Positions 26,480 to 37,243 of a stretch of 64,000 bases of DNA are shown here, in pieces. Each line of letters starts with the position of its first letter. The stretch's first letter is position 1. The position numbers and the translations under genes were made by a program. The notes beneath the pieces are model-generated. The model saw nothing but the letters and a program-made list of their open reading frames with translations, was not told the origin of the DNA and did no database searches. Source of the stretch: Dermanyssus gallinae (Eukaryota > Arthropoda > Arachnida > Mesostigmata > Dermanyssidae). The stretch lies in the NCBI GenBank assembly GCA_003439945.1, contig QVRM01007076.1, forward strand, positions 155,001 to 219,000. The letters are read 5' to 3'.

Positions 26480-26930
26480 CATTATGTGTTTCCCTACAAT
26501 TGTGGGATCTAAACGTGTACCCGCCTAGGCTCACCCCCGCTCCTCAATCCATGGAGCCGATGACAGCGGCGGCGTTTCCCCTACACACTGCGAGCGAGAG
26601 TTGCTGGTTATTATTATTATTATTCCTTATAAGATAAAACAACAGAATCCGTTTACATATATGTTGCCTGGCAAGTTTCCTTAGAGAGGTTGTTTTTTGG
26701 AACCCCATAATTCGCTTACGGCCACATTAAGGCATTTTGCACATGTTAGTGGATACATGCTAGATATGCTTGCCTGCTAGTAACCACTCACACTCCCGCC
26801 AATGTATAGTGGTAATAAATGCCGTTTTGTATTCTGATATTATTGCAGGCCGTCAAATCAGCATCATCCGTATATGCGTAGTCAAGCAGGGCAGGGTCAC
26901 CCGTATCTGATGCCGCCCCAGCGACGCTGA
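13101..26930 (+). CDS. CCNK: Cyclin K (gene span, nine recognised exons)
   Basis: Cyclin K is the regulatory partner of CDK12/CDK13, which phosphorylate the C-terminal domain of RNA polymerase II in the nucleus. Exons: 13101-13252, 13536-13611, 14301-14493, 16710-16880, 18150-18370, 19477-19569, 21172-21761, 23393-23548, 26075-26397 and 26849-26930 (ten blocks; 19477-19569 and later encode the tail). The cyclin fold carries hallmark strings [75 protein letters not shown] and [14 protein letters not shown]. The tail is Q-rich then P/H-rich, as in animal cyclin K, and ends in PPQRR. About 685 residues are recovered; the N-terminus is missing. All junctions keep frame except 19569 to 21172, which is off by one base, so a small exon probably lies between them. 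AATAAA signals are at 27046, 27056 and 27208. Confidence 0.93.
13339..13384. repeat. (AT)n microsatellite in cyclin K intron
   Basis: About 45 bases of AT repeat in the short intron between the first two recognised exons. Confidence 0.95.
13536..13611 (+). CDS. CCNK: Cyclin K exon: FYMFHSFK segment
   Basis: Acceptor TTTCAG, donor GTAAGT. It completes the split Arg codon and reads [13 protein letters not shown]...CLFLAGK, a nearly invariant cyclin K block. Ends in phase 0. Confidence 0.93.
14301..14493 (+). CDS. CCNK: Cyclin K exon: VEETPKK to RYAK
   Basis: Acceptor GTGCAG, donor GTGCGT. It contains [12 protein letters not shown] (the cyclin K/T VEE.PKK motif), [20 protein letters not shown] and [17 protein letters not shown]. 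Ends in phase 1. Confidence 0.93.
14883..15110 (-). pseudogene. mariner-superfamily transposase fragment
   Basis: A - strand frame reads ...[20 protein letters not shown] then [17 protein letters not shown]. The pattern Q-D-x-A-P-x-H-x(5)-Q-x-W-L around the second catalytic Asp is diagnostic of Tc1/mariner-type transposases. Only this central piece remains; the first and third acidic residues are not seen. It sits antisense inside a cyclin K intron. Confidence 0.65.
16710..16880 (+). CDS. CCNK: Cyclin K exon: second cyclin fold
   Basis: Acceptor TTTGCAG, donor GTAAGA. It reads [20 protein letters not shown] then [19 protein letters not shown] and FEISDW. Ends in phase 1. It lies after a 2.2-kb intron that contains a mariner fragment. 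Confidence 0.93.
18150..18370 (+). CDS. CCNK: Cyclin K exon: end of cyclin fold and acidic linker
   Basis: Acceptor TTCGCAG, donor GTACAG. It reads [20 protein letters not shown] then HQILDLYS, the characteristic end of the cyclin fold, followed by a P/D/S-rich linker ([20 protein letters not shown]). Ends in phase 0. Confidence 0.9.
19477..19569 (+). CDS. CCNK: Cyclin K exon: short tail exon
   Basis: Acceptor TTTTAG, donor GTGAGC. It encodes [20 protein letters not shown] then [11 protein letters not shown], a K/P-rich linker in phase 0. It is less conserved than the cyclin fold but is supported by frame continuity with the exon before it. Confidence 0.75.
21172..21761 (+). CDS. CCNK: Cyclin K exon: Q/P/H-rich tail
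   Basis: Acceptor CTGTAG, donor GTGAGA. The proline/glutamine frame reads [20 protein letters not shown], ..., then several polyQ runs and PLPPPPQ before the donor, and it joins the next exon in frame. The low-complexity composition is typical of the cyclin K tail. This frame needs 2 bases from a phase-1 donor, but the exon before it ends in phase 0. The alternative frame from the same acceptor reads [11 protein letters not shown] and stops after about 40 codons, so it is unlikely. Confidence 0.8.
23393..23548 (+). CDS. CCNK: Cyclin K exon: V/P-rich tail
   Basis: Acceptor CTGCAG, donor GTACGT. It encodes [20 protein letters not shown], then [20 protein letters not shown] and HGSPSIH. 156 bases, phase 0 at both ends. 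Confidence 0.8.
24000..24950 (+). pseudogene. LINE RT remnant in cyclin K intron
   Basis: Heavily mutated + strand RT sequence. Near 24,450 the translation gives [11 protein letters not shown], which resembles the ...GDR.DP.NYR.IS. motif. Near 24,740 it gives [11 protein letters not shown], where FVDL+.AFD is usual, then [20 protein letters not shown], the L...G...LV..+..+. motif. Multiple stops and frame changes. No YADD box was found. Confidence 0.55.
25480..25600 (-). mobile_element. TAA-tailed LINE 3' end fragment (1)
   Basis: A short (ATT)n run at about 25484-25498 is followed by the conserved 3'-end word ACAATTGTGAGGTTTGAACG (25537-25556) that recurs at the 3' end of the LINE copies at 45-51 kb. 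Only the terminal region of the element is present. A 20-odd-base internal duplication (TTTTTGCCATTTACAATTGT, twice) is visible. Confidence 0.6.
25803..25899 (-). mobile_element. TAA-tailed LINE 3' end fragment (2), with long target-site duplication
   Basis: A (TTA)n tract is followed by ACAATTGTGGGACCCAAACG, a diverged form of the same LINE 3' end, then CCGCGTAGGCTCACCCCC and a truncation at 25899. A 42-base direct repeat flanks it at 25761-25802 and 25900-25941. The orientation (tail on the left) places the element on the - strand. Confidence 0.7.
26075..26397 (+). CDS. CCNK: Cyclin K exon: polyproline and polyhistidine tail
   Basis: Acceptor CCACAG, donor GTTGGT (weak). It encodes [40 protein letters not shown], a run of ten prolines, then [18 protein letters not shown] and GGPIRDHYR. 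The P-run/Y/G composition matches the C-terminus of animal cyclin K. Ends in phase 2. Confidence 0.85.
26434..26625 (-). mobile_element. TAA-tailed LINE 3' end fragment (3)
   Basis: A (TTA)n tract at 26434-26482 precedes ACAATTGTGGGATCTAAACG and then the complement of the ORF end (CCATGGAGCCGATGACAGCG ... CTGCGAGCGAGAG). The fragment ends directly at a second (TTA)n run at 26607-26624. It lies in the last cyclin K intron and has the same layout as copies at 49.8-51.5 kb. Confidence 0.7.
26849..26930 (+). CDS. CCNK: Cyclin K last exon with stop
   Basis: Acceptor TTGCAG. It completes a split Arg codon, then reads [20 protein letters not shown] then MPPQRR and TGA at 928-930 of this kilobase. 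The 3' UTR follows, with overlapping AATAAA signals at 27046-27051 and 27056-27061 and another at 27208-27213. Confidence 0.85.
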
Positions 26931-27045
26931 GGGCCGTTGCGCGACTGGCCATTGATGTGATTCTTGGGGATAGGGACATAATGCGCACAACCCGATTCCC
27001 CAGGTTGATGTACATTAATACTGTAAAAAGAGAGTGAGAGAAGTA

Positions 27046-27061
27046 AATAAATGAAAATAAA
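27046..27061 (+). terminator. Poly(A) signals of cyclin K
   Basis: Two AATAAA hexamers 10 bases apart, about 115 bases after the cyclin K stop; a third is at 27208-27213. Cleavage sites are inferred only. Confidence 0.6.
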
Positions 27062-27868
27062 ACGAATTATATTATTAGTAAAAAGGACGTATAGTGTGAT
27101 GAAATGGTCGGTAATGATGTTTACTACTCTTTTCTATAATCTTTGTGCCCATGCTTGTCTCGAAACACGTTGATGTAACATAAACACACTTACCCAGTCG
27201 GGGTGTTAATAAAATGTGTATAACCTTTGCCCTAATAATCATAAAATGCCATCGTTTCAGAATTTTTAGTTTTCTTGTGACAATGTGGAGGGACAGGTTT
27301 AGAACAATTAGGTAGATGAGCTAAAACATCCCATGCGATATTCAGTAACTTGCGGCAGATCGCCGCAGAGGGTTATGTGCGCGGACCTTGTCATGGTAGC
27401 ATACAATTCCTCTACCATTGCACAGGTCGGGATGCCTTGCTGAGGACAGCTTGCTTCAAACTTGCTCAAAACCACCTAAACCAAAAAAGAGCCACTTTTC
27501 AATGTTGATCATTTCCTTGCTCTGCAGAAGCTCACATCTCACCACGTCTTTTCAATCCAATCAAAAGATAGACCGCATCTGCTTAGCATGAGGGCTTGCT
27601 TTCGCAACGATGTTGGAACTGGTATTTTAGTCGGACTAAGAATTTGTACGAGTTACGGTCTTAGAGTAGAGATCCTTTTCTTTCTTCCTTTTTTTGTCAT
27701 TTTTAGTTTCTCATTAGTAACGAAGTTTTCCAAACAAGGATGCTCTCTTTCTTTTTTTTAAGAAGAAGAGTGCTAGGTAGTCGTTCCTGGTAGTAAAAAG
27801 GCGTAATTTCATGTCATGGGACTTTGTAGGTACCATTGATTTTTCACTCACAAAACAAGACAACGTTG

Positions 27869-27932
<64 letters not shown>

Positions 27933-28324
27933 CGTGTTGTTACGTGAAATTACAATGGTTAAGTTTGCGGTAAACAAAATGACTGAGAAAGGTATGTCGA
28001 ACAAGAATGGCAAAAAATTACACTCGACAAAATCCAAGGAATGCTTTGTTTAAGCAATTTACAAAAGGTAATCACAATGAATAACATTTGGTGCGTTTGT
28101 TACAACGTCGAACAATAATTAAGGCAACACGCTAGCAATATAGACGCATATGAAGTAAGATAGGAACTAGAGCAAGCTCGATCTCCTATGCTTCTGATAT
28201 AAAAAAAATGACACGTGTTAATATGTATACATGTCAAACAAATAATAAATAAAAACATGTACGTACAATACCTCGTGAAATATTATATGCTGGCATAGAA
28301 ACCGCAGTGTGTACATTTTTTGCA
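27062..28324. other. Intergenic with (AT)n repeat
   Basis: No gene was seen after the cyclin K 3' end. It contains a clean AT microsatellite at 27873-27930. Confidence 0.6.
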
Positions 28325-28800
28325 CCATAAGTAGGTTAAATTAACTTAACAAATTACGAAGCACGGGTAGCAACACAGCTTTGTACACCAGAAGTAGGCC
28401 CTATGTTGTATATCTGGAGGGATTCGAAAGGCGTGTGGTATTATGAACTTTTGCAACGTAACGATACCATTAACATTGAACAATAGTAAACCAGTTGCTC
28501 GGCCGTTCCGAGAAGCAGACCATCATCAAAAAAGCGCCTCAAACTCCGTGAGATGTTTTTGCCGCCCACTTTATATTGCTGAGCTTTCTCCTTCAGATCT
28601 TTATCTGTTCCGCACCCTTCAGAGTTTCCTGAGAGAAGGAAACTTTGCACGATTTGTTTACATTTACTTAACAACACGACATTCTGAAAGGATGAAAATT
28701 TGTCACTAAGGGCACAAGAGTGTTGGACAAAGGCTATTAAAACAGGTGGCGTATATGCTTGAAGTGACACTGCATGTAAGAAATACATGTGTGTGTTTGC
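28325..28800 (+). pseudogene. mariner transposase fossil
   Basis: Joined by eye across frames, the + strand gives a mariner-like order: IWRDSKGVWYYELLQRNDTI (mariner usually W.D..G..YYELL....TI), then a section in place of the HHDNA.PH region that seems deleted or scrambled, then AELSPSDLYLFRTLQSFLRE, matching YSPDLAPSDYHLFRSLQ.FL. Stops interrupt every frame. The second catalytic Asp region is lost, and the Asp of the SPSD motif remains. The terminal inverted repeats were not identified. Confidence 0.75.
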
Positions 28801-30600
28801 TCTGAATGAATGGCAGAATTTTCTGGTATATAAAACCTTATCAATTATTTGAATATCTCGCTCTCTGTGTCTTGTAGTGCCCTTGGGCTCCCTCAGAGCT
28901 CGCTGAATAGTTCAGTTGATAGAGAAGCATTACGGCTGTAAACTAAGCATGAACCAATGTCTATCGGACTTTGTGTTCTTGTAATCTGTAGCCGCTCGTA
29001 GTGGTCTTCAAGCTCCGGTTTATTCCATCACCGTAGCAACTCTAAGGTATGGCAGAGTATTGCAAACGCATACAAATGCGCATTTTGCTCCACACGTTTG
29101 CGCATTTCGTTGAGCCTTGTGTTGCTCTGGCGTTCGTGAAAAGGCCGTCAGGGTACAGTTCAGACAGAATGGGGTCTTCGTTAATGGAAAGCATAGGAGT
29201 CATAACGTATTTAATTCATGCAAGTAATTATGAACTAAAACGTCCAAAGGATACACTGTCCAAACAATATGTAACGATGATGTTACGCTAAGTAATTGGA
29301 AAAGTCTAGTTGTAATTGGGGATGTAGACTCAGCTGAACGACAACTACAACACGAGGGGATCTAGAAGCAACGAACGACGACACACCTGAAGGTGGTGGA
29401 GAACGAGCATCAATATAATGGTCATCGTATGGCTTCCTCATAAAAGGCTATGCTAATAGGTGGCAAGTACTTTGCTCTTCTTGCTGTGGACTTTCTCTAT
29501 CCCGGCTATTCTCAGTTATCTCCATTCTTATCATACTACCATCAAATTACCTGAATGAATTAGAGATGGTTAAACATTAAGCGGCACGCTGCTGAAGTGG
29601 TGCCAACCCACTCTATACGAGATAGAGTAATATTCCCAGTGCACACGTTCTCAGGAGACAATTGTCGCTCCATCGGTATTCTTAATAAATTGTGTATATA
29701 AACATTAAGTATGAACATACGCATTTGATCCTCTTGACATCAGATTACACTCTCTTTGACTACGATTTAAATCAACATCATTGTCACCACGGCGAGACGT
29801 CTAGGATGAAGTAATGTCAAACCAAGGTCATCGGGCTTAGTCATTAGTCTCCTACGTAACACATGGTCGGATAATTTTTGCGATTAATGGTGCTAGTATG
29901 AACTTCTTACATGTAAGTAGCATAATTCGTGATCATGATATTTTTCACCGTCTACGTAAGACAACAAGGGTTAGCGTAATTAATGTCGCTGCAAGCACCA
30001 GCGTGGCTACTCAGGGTATATATTTGATTTTTCTTATTACATTTAATTACACGATAATTAATTAATTTCCAAACGCAAAAGGCAATAATTTGCTAAATGC
30101 AGAAAAGGTATGTAGTATATATCTACAAATGAGTGCAAAAGCGTGACTATCTCACATGGAAGCATATGCCATTATTAGAAACACAACAGAACTAAAAATT
30201 ACCTTTATTACATAGAGAGATGTTTTATACATTTAGCTAGTTGAGGCCCCTAAACCGGAGAACCGTAAATGCGTGTGGGGAGGACAGACTGGTGATCGAA
30301 AATGTGTGGTCGAAAATGAAATCCAGGCGTGGTTAGAATAACACAACGATATGCTGAAATGGTATAAACACTAAACAGAAGGACTTCTGCAACATACACG
30401 TAGGTGTTGTGGTAAGCAAAGTTAGGGCAATAAGCAGAGCAAACGTTGAAAGCAGATGAAACGTATACTCCCAAATGGCAGATGCGAATAAGGGTCAATA
30501 GCATATCATGTCATTCGTGTTTTTTTATCACTTATTTAATTCACCGAATTGGCAACAATTATTACATTACAATTGTAAACGCATACGTTCAAAGCGGGTC
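28801..30600. other. Intergenic, nothing recognised
   Basis: AT-rich, short frames only, no motif or RNA gene seen. Confidence 0.5.
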
Positions 30601-30616
30601 AGGTAACTGCGGTTGA

Positions 30617-30990
30617 TCAAGGCTGTGCTTTAATGCAGTGATAAAGAGAGCACCCCTTGCCGCAAAATGTACAGGCGTAACTTTTGTCCGCCGCCTCACA
30701 AATATAACCCCTATCTACACAGCTTTTGATGGAACCCATGTACGGAGAAGCGGGCCAGGACATGTGGAAGCATTGACAGAAGGGCTTTTTATCTTTGCGT
30801 GACCATGACAAATGTACGATAGAGTTCAGGCAGCGCTCGGCGCATCTTCTACATATCCGTGAGTAGAATGTCAATCGTATTGCAGTCAAAGTCGGATGCA
30901 CTGTCTTTTAGCATAACACATTTGCTCGGGCAAGAGGAGCATATTTAGAGAGGATACAGCAAGGTAAAGTTTCAGGTGATCTGTATGTGC
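30617..30990 (-). mobile_element. LINE family A C-terminal remnant
   Basis: The - strand frame ends CTFCGKGCSLYHCIKAQ, the same cysteine knuckle as CNLCGKICDLYHLQQCTKA in the copy at 2.8-3.9 kb. The nucleotide sequence also aligns with 51.66-51.96 kb (shared words around TCTACACAGCTT and GCCTGAACTCTATCGT on the opposite strand). No RT motif remains. Confidence 0.65.
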
Positions 30991-32459
30991 AAGAAGTTAA
31001 AGCAAATATTTGTTTATATCGGAAACGAAATTATTTTTATAAGGGCTCGTGCGGAACAAATTGTATCTGGCTAAGTAAGCCATCCAACTTGGCTTCGAAA
31101 GAGCTGACTCACTTAAGTGTGCCTTTATCAATTTCAGTGTGAGTAACTAAGTGGGGCGTACATTTTACTGCAAACAGGGTCAACTTCGAATTCTTTTGAT
31201 ACAAATATAAGCAGCAATACGTCTTACAAGCATTTCAAAATTTAACCTGATTCTGGTTAAGTTTTAGGAGTTGGATACACGTTTACCGATGGGAAGCATA
31301 TCAATGTTGTGCCTGGTCAAAGACTCTCCCGAGTGATGCAAAATCTTGGCTAAAAATCTTACGGAAATGCTGCATGGTATTGCGAGACTGATTGGCTTTG
31401 GCATTTATTTTGGCTTGGCTTATCGTTTTGCGAACAGAAGTAGTCACGTCAAGCTTAGTTTAAAGACGCCAGGTACAGATCCGGCGTTTTTGTTGGACAC
31501 ACGAACTTGGTCTATATTGCGGGCACTCACAAATTCGAACAGCACATTTACGCGCAACTTTTTTTAAGGAGTCAGACTGTTATTAAAAAAATTGACATAT
31601 GACGCATGCGTTGTGGAGAAAACGATTTTCGAATCATAGATGACAAAATTGGCTTGTTTCATGTCCCTCAGTGAAATCGACTGCTCCATTCGCGAGATAG
31701 AAAACAATAGAGATAATCGTTTGTAAACAATAAGGTCTACATAGCTGCTCTACACAACGGCGGTAATAGAGCTGGACACTTGCGCCGATATAATGCGCTG
31801 GTATGTGAGGTGTTCGTAGAAATAGCTCTTTGTGAGCTGAAGGGATATCGATGGTTATTACGCTTGGTGAACTTTGTGCGAACTTTGAACGACTTGCCAT
31901 CTGTGATGACTGTTTGATTTGTTCTTAAAAGTGAAACAGAAGTAGATCACGCTATTTAGTAGATAAAGCTCATCGGGCTTTAGGTCTGCAACTGGATCAA
32001 ATAGGACGCTCATTGTGAGCGCTGGCAAATAAACACCTCGGATGTTGCTCGGCAGACACTTAGCTTCGATTGGAACCGACTCTAAAACATGGCGTCTGCG
32101 TAAAATAGTGATCTTTAGTTGTGCGATATTTTAAACAGTATAGCGAAAGATAGATGCATAAGCTCTCAGCGGCTCGTGACGGGCAGCCCATAGGACACAC
32201 TTTTACGAGTTGCGAGCGAACCATGTATGACAATAACTGTCAGGTGTACTCACCACATTGGCGACTTTCACAGGAAAACTCTACACAGGGGTCTTTACGC
32301 CGTCTGTGACTGCTCTTACGTCTTAATGACGTCGTCGAGTCATGGTTGTCATCGTAAAAAATCTAAGTTAACAACAAGTCTTTTTATTTTATTAAATGTA
32401 TGTTACAACCATTTCCAACGGAACTACTTTCTTTTAGATCATTGAAAATGGAGGTTCTT
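30991..32459. other. Intergenic, nothing recognised
   Basis: Only short frames without motifs. Confidence 0.5.
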
Positions 32460-34196
32460 CTATGCACTCCGTTCATAGCTGATCCCTTCTAGTGTTGATT
32501 TTCGGCCGTCGTTCCATCTCTTAGTCGCCTCAACCTCTCGCTGTCGTTCCAGTTCGTTCTTTCTTCTCATTACACGTTCCACCAGTAGCATGCCCTGCTC
32601 CCATTTGGATTCGTCCTCCAGCATAGCGGAGACTAGGTCTGTCACCGTCATGTCTGGAGAAGTCATTGCTGGTGAGTTCTGTCGTATGTCTTCGAATGCT
32701 GGGCACCGGAGGATTGTATGAGTCACGTCGTCATCCTCGCTTGTGTCGCACGTAATGCATTTGGCGTCCGGAGATTTGCCTATCTTGTGCAGGTATTTTT
32801 GAAAGCATCCGTGTCCCGTCAACACCTGCGTCAGCCAGTAGGTGACCTCTCCATGCTCTCTGTTGAACCATTTCTCGAGGTTGGGGATGACCTGACGGGT
32901 CCAGGCTCCTGGTATGTGTGCTGGTCCATTCCTCGTTCCACTCCTTAATTGTCTGTCTCCGGGCCTCGGTTTTTTGTAGGGATCTGTTTGATTTCCGCCG
33001 TGTTCGTTCTTCGATCATTCTAGGCAATGGTATTAACCTTGCTATCGCGAGGATGGCCATCGTTTCTACTGTTCTGTATGCACTGGCGATTCGTATTGCC
33101 AGTTTACGTTCCGCTTTCAGGAGCTTTTTCTTGTTCCTCTTCAGTTTCATAGCGTTCGGCCCCCACGTTGATGCGGCGTATAGGACGATAGACTCTGCCA
33201 CTGAGGCAAGAAGTCTTCTCTTGCCTCAGTTCTCTTGCGCCGCGTGTTCTCGGCATAATCTTAGCTAGGTTATTTGCTAGCTTTTCCGCCTTCGCGGTCA
33301 CCCTGTCGATGTGCTCGTTGCCTGAGAGAGCCGTGTCGATCATAACACCCAGATATCGGGCTGACCTGTTGATCTTTATGCTCACGCCGTTCAGGGCTAG
33401 ACTAATGTTTCCGTGTCTTTTGCGGCCCGTGAGAAGTACTGCCTCGCTCTTCTCGGGCGCGAGCTCGAGGCCGTGTCCTACCATCCAGTTGTTCACAATC
33501 TCAATGGCCGCTTGTGCTCTTGCTTGCAGCGTCTCCGCTTCCCGCGCCGTGACCAAGATGGCAGGTCGTCCGCGTAAGCTATTGTTTGTACTCCTTCCAG
33601 TCTGCAGAGTCTCAGTACATCGTCGTATGCCATGTTCCATAGCAGAGGCCCTGCGGGACGCCGGCACTCATGGCGAACTCAGAATTCCCGTGTTTGACCG
33701 ACCTATTGCTGAGGTAGGATGCGATGATCTTCTGAAGATACGGAGAGACCTTCCGTTGAGCCATTACGTCTATGATGACCTGCCAACTCAGCGAGTTGAA
33801 GGCGTTTCGGACGTCCAGAAGAACGACCGCGCAGAGCTCCCTGGACCATTGGTTCTTTTCCCTTTGTTTTTCCGCTTCCTTTAGAACAAGGTCGATAGCC
33901 ATTTCCGTCGATAGCCTTTTGCGGAAGCCAAATTGTCTGTCTGAGAGTGCTTCTCTTGCCTCCAGTTCCTCCGTTAGCCTCATGTTTATGACCGTTTCGA
34001 GTGTTTTGCCCAAGGTGTCCAGGAGGTATATTGGGCGGTACGCGCTGGGCTCCGTGGGCGGCTTCCCTGGCTTTCTTATGAGAGCCAGGGTGGCCTTGCG
34101 AGGCATGGGCAATCTGGCTGGGCGAGCCTTTCGCACTACTACTACTACTACTACTAGGAGAAAGATATTCTCTACTGAGATTTCTGTTTCGTGCAC
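32460..34196 (-). pseudogene. R1-like LINE ORF2, broken
   Basis: Read on the - strand in order: PSAYRPIYLLDTLGKTLETV and NMRLTEELEAREALSDRQFG-FRKRLSTEMAI (RT fingers, the ..Q.GFR.G.ST.DA region); VVLLDVRNAFNSLSW (catalytic Asp of motif A); AGVPQG directly followed by PLLWNMAYDDVLRL, where the usual S-V-L-G is missing; AYADDL (YADD box); ARYLGVMID; then a C-terminal part with CITCDTSEDDDVTHTILRCP, a C-x2-C...H...C knuckle. At least three frame changes separate these blocks (33612-34196, 33104-33667, 32731-33201, 32460-32825). Architecture and motifs fit R1/Jockey-group LINEs. No endonuclease half is present; the copy ends next to an ACT triplet run at 34133-34157. Confidence 0.8.
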
Positions 34197-34651
34197 TTGT
34201 CACCATAAGGGAGTGTCGCATACTTTTGGTTGCTGTTGTTTGGCTGTATATAATTGGGATGATTGAATTAGACAATCAATTTCTCTTGATTGTCTTCAAC
34301 AGTGATTGAGTAAGCTCTCCGTATGGGGATACGGTCGACGACTCATTAGCCAAGCTCGAATATGGCAAAATCGTTTCTTTGACATCGTAACAAAGTAACG
34401 TTTATGCAGCATTGTAGAGAGGCAATCATAACAATCCTAACGCTAACAAACATCATAGTGTTACATCATGGTATGATGTTGAGCAAGAATGTCCATTCGT
34501 GCAAAGGGACTTACGCCAAAATGCGCCAAAATACTCAAGGCATGTAAGAACCCGCTTAAATGCCTCTTGCAAACGATGAACTCTTCACAGAGCCCCTCGG
34601 AACGCCGCTTTAACGACGGCACGTTAGCAGCTACGTGAGCAGATACGCTAG

Positions 34652-34656
<5 letters not shown>

Positions 34657-34747
<91 letters not shown>

Positions 34748-34774
34748 TATATCCATTGTAGTATATATATATAT
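34657..34774. repeat. (AT)n microsatellite
   Basis: About 95 bases of AT repeat with ACAT interruptions, followed by a shorter GTATAT run. Confidence 0.95.
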
Positions 34775-35254
34775 GTGTGTAGCCAGTTTTATACATAGCC
34801 GGCGTGTCTAGCGTCTAGGCACAACTACCGAAGAGTCTTCTAAATTTGCAGGCCGCGGCATCAAGAGAGCGTCTGTCCAGTGAACTACGATTTTAACTGT
34901 TGTGCTTATGTATCAGCCTTTTATCAGGGGCGCATAACGCTGCAGCTGTACGTACAACAAACTGCGCAAACAGGTTCTTGCAACAACAGGTCCTACTGCA
35001 AAACGAGCCAAGAAGTTGCTATTCGAACAATGACAGACTATCTATGTAAGAGGTGCATCCAAGTGGATACAGCGAGTCGCTATTGGTGATAAAGAATCTT
35101 TAGCGCATCAGCGCAGCAGGGGTATCGCTGTGGCACCGACGAATCGCATCGAGATCACGTCATTTAAAAGGGTCCAGAAGGGTTCAGTTAAGACTATGGA
35201 ACAAACGGTTCAATAAGCGAATTCGAACGCTGCAGGCAAACAGCACCTGGCACT

Positions 35255-35311
35255 AATTGCAACACATTAGTACAATAATAGTCATATTATTGTACTAATG
35301 TGTTTGCAATT
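35255..35311. repeat. Near-perfect 57-bp palindrome (hairpin)
   Basis: The arms AATTGCAA-ACACATTAGTACAATAATA and the complement meet at a 4-base loop (GTCA, 35281-35284). They match over 26 positions with a single 1-base length difference. It lies in otherwise featureless AT-rich DNA. Confidence 0.85.
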
Positions 35312-37230
35312 GAACGACCAGAAACGTCTTTAATTGCAGCAAAAAGCACTTTGATTTAAAACCAATTTGAGTACAAATAGGGCACATTTATGCCCATAAC
35401 AACATACAACACGCACGTGCAACAGAACCAAATATGAAATTAATTTCTACGTTTCGATACATGCGAACGAAGCAGCCGCTGTGATGGAAGTCGATTTCGG
35501 ACGGAGCAGCCATAAGTAACTATGACTCTTGTACCGACGTGTCTTCCCGTGAGGCGCGTGAACTATGCGTGCTGTAGGCACCGTCTTCGCAACTATAAAG
35601 TTGATCAGATGTGTAAACTTCCAACAGAAACGATCTCCTGGTCCGTCGATCGTGGGAGACAAGGCCTACGATACAGATTATGTGGCACCAAATTCATATT
35701 GTTATATTGTCGTCCGTCCATTCGAACACTGTCAAGGCTAGTAACTGTACGGGCAGGTGACTGCCACCGATTCCCGGTCGGAGACCGACTGGTTAACGCC
35801 CCGGGCCTAGTCAGCCAGGGTTACCGGCCGGGATGCCTCCTGCACGCTTGGTTTAGTTGCCATAATGACAAACGTATGTGGGCGGTAAGTTTGACTTAAT
35901 GTCTACGCTTTAAATTCATCCTAAAGCGGTAAATCCTTAGTTCCAGCATCACACGCCCGATTTACTACTCTAATCGACGTTTCTATTTGCCAGAAACAGG
36001 TGTCCCACCCCTTCATTAGTTAAACTTGAAGTTAAATGTACAGCAACGCTAAACTAAGCCAATCTAAGTTGTAACGACTTATTCACAGGCTGGACGACCC
36101 TTAATTTTTTCATAAGCTATAGCCTATAGGATACTTAGGCTAGGGGCGCGAGTGAATAATAGTATAATACGCACGTACGTGCATACGTTTCGGCAGATGT
36201 TCGTATGCCAACAGCAGAAAATAGAATTGGTTTCGCCGGGACAGTTCAAGCCTTGTATGACGACATTTTGCACCACCTACTTTTGGTGCAATTTTAGGAT
36301 AATTTTGCTAAAGGCGGAATATTTGTGCTAACATTTGCTGACATTGGTCTAAACTGCCTGGGACCACCAGCGTCCGGAGACCACCACTGAGTTCAATAAA
36401 GTCGAGTATGACGTTTGGGTCTTGTTTGTGAAGTGCCTAACAACTACTGCAGCGCCATTGTAGGTAATTGTTTGTGAACAGATCGAAGAAGAAGTGCGTC
36501 CTGGCAACCAATGTTGGAACCAGTTGCAATGTCGGGACCCGGCGTTAGCGAATCACCAACAGCCGGTCTAACCGAGTGTGGATACACGCAGCATGATCGG
36601 GAAGCGCTCGTATTTAACGAAGAAGGCATATACCGAGAATTTCATTTACGGTCAATTGGTAGCCTTCAATACATATATATTCTCACCGACTAGTGAAAAT
36701 CGGATTTGCGGCTAGAATTTATCTCACTCTCTGGATGGCTCTAGTCATGTACCTTCTATTTTGCGATGTGCTGCCATTGTATGTTAACTCCCTTCAGCAA
36801 TAACTGTAGACATATTCGTCGATGGAAAATCAGTTTTGTCCCATAAAACTACGTATACCACGTTATTCTGCATATGGGTTACTTGGAATGTCCAACTTTA
36901 ACTTTTCAGGCGCTCTTTTTACTTGGGTGACGGGTTTGAAGTTATTGCTAAGTATTTTATTGCCTTTTCCAAAGTTACCGCCATCAACAACGGGCCTATT
37001 ACAGCACAGTGCACTACTTCATTGATGACAGCACTATGCAATACTTCTTTAGTCATTCCAATATGACAGATGGCCGCTGTGCACGAAGCTACGAATGAGC
37101 AATACATGTCAATTATTGTGAGGGAGGAATTAGATTGAGGCATATATGTGTACAAGCTTGTTACATTCATGTACAAGTACATAGATACATTTCCGGGTTG
37201 TTAAAACAGTGTTTTAGTGTATGTTAAACA
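35312..37230. other. Intergenic, nothing recognised
   Basis: Only short frames. A GC-rich imperfect inverted sequence occurs near 35770-35845 (words GGTCGGAGACCGACTGG and CCCGGGCC). Confidence 0.45.
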
Positions 37231-37237
37231 TTTTCAC

Positions 37238-37243
37238 TTTATT
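37238..37243 (-). terminator. Possible poly(A) signal of repeat-protein gene 1
   Basis: AATAAA on the - strand, about 270 bases past the stop codon of the gene at 37514-38905. Confidence 0.4.

Noticed and set aside
34133..34157. (ACT)n tract next to the R1-like LINE as a tail or target
   Set aside because: It is on the 5' side of the - strand element, short, and has no match at its other end, so no conclusion can be drawn.
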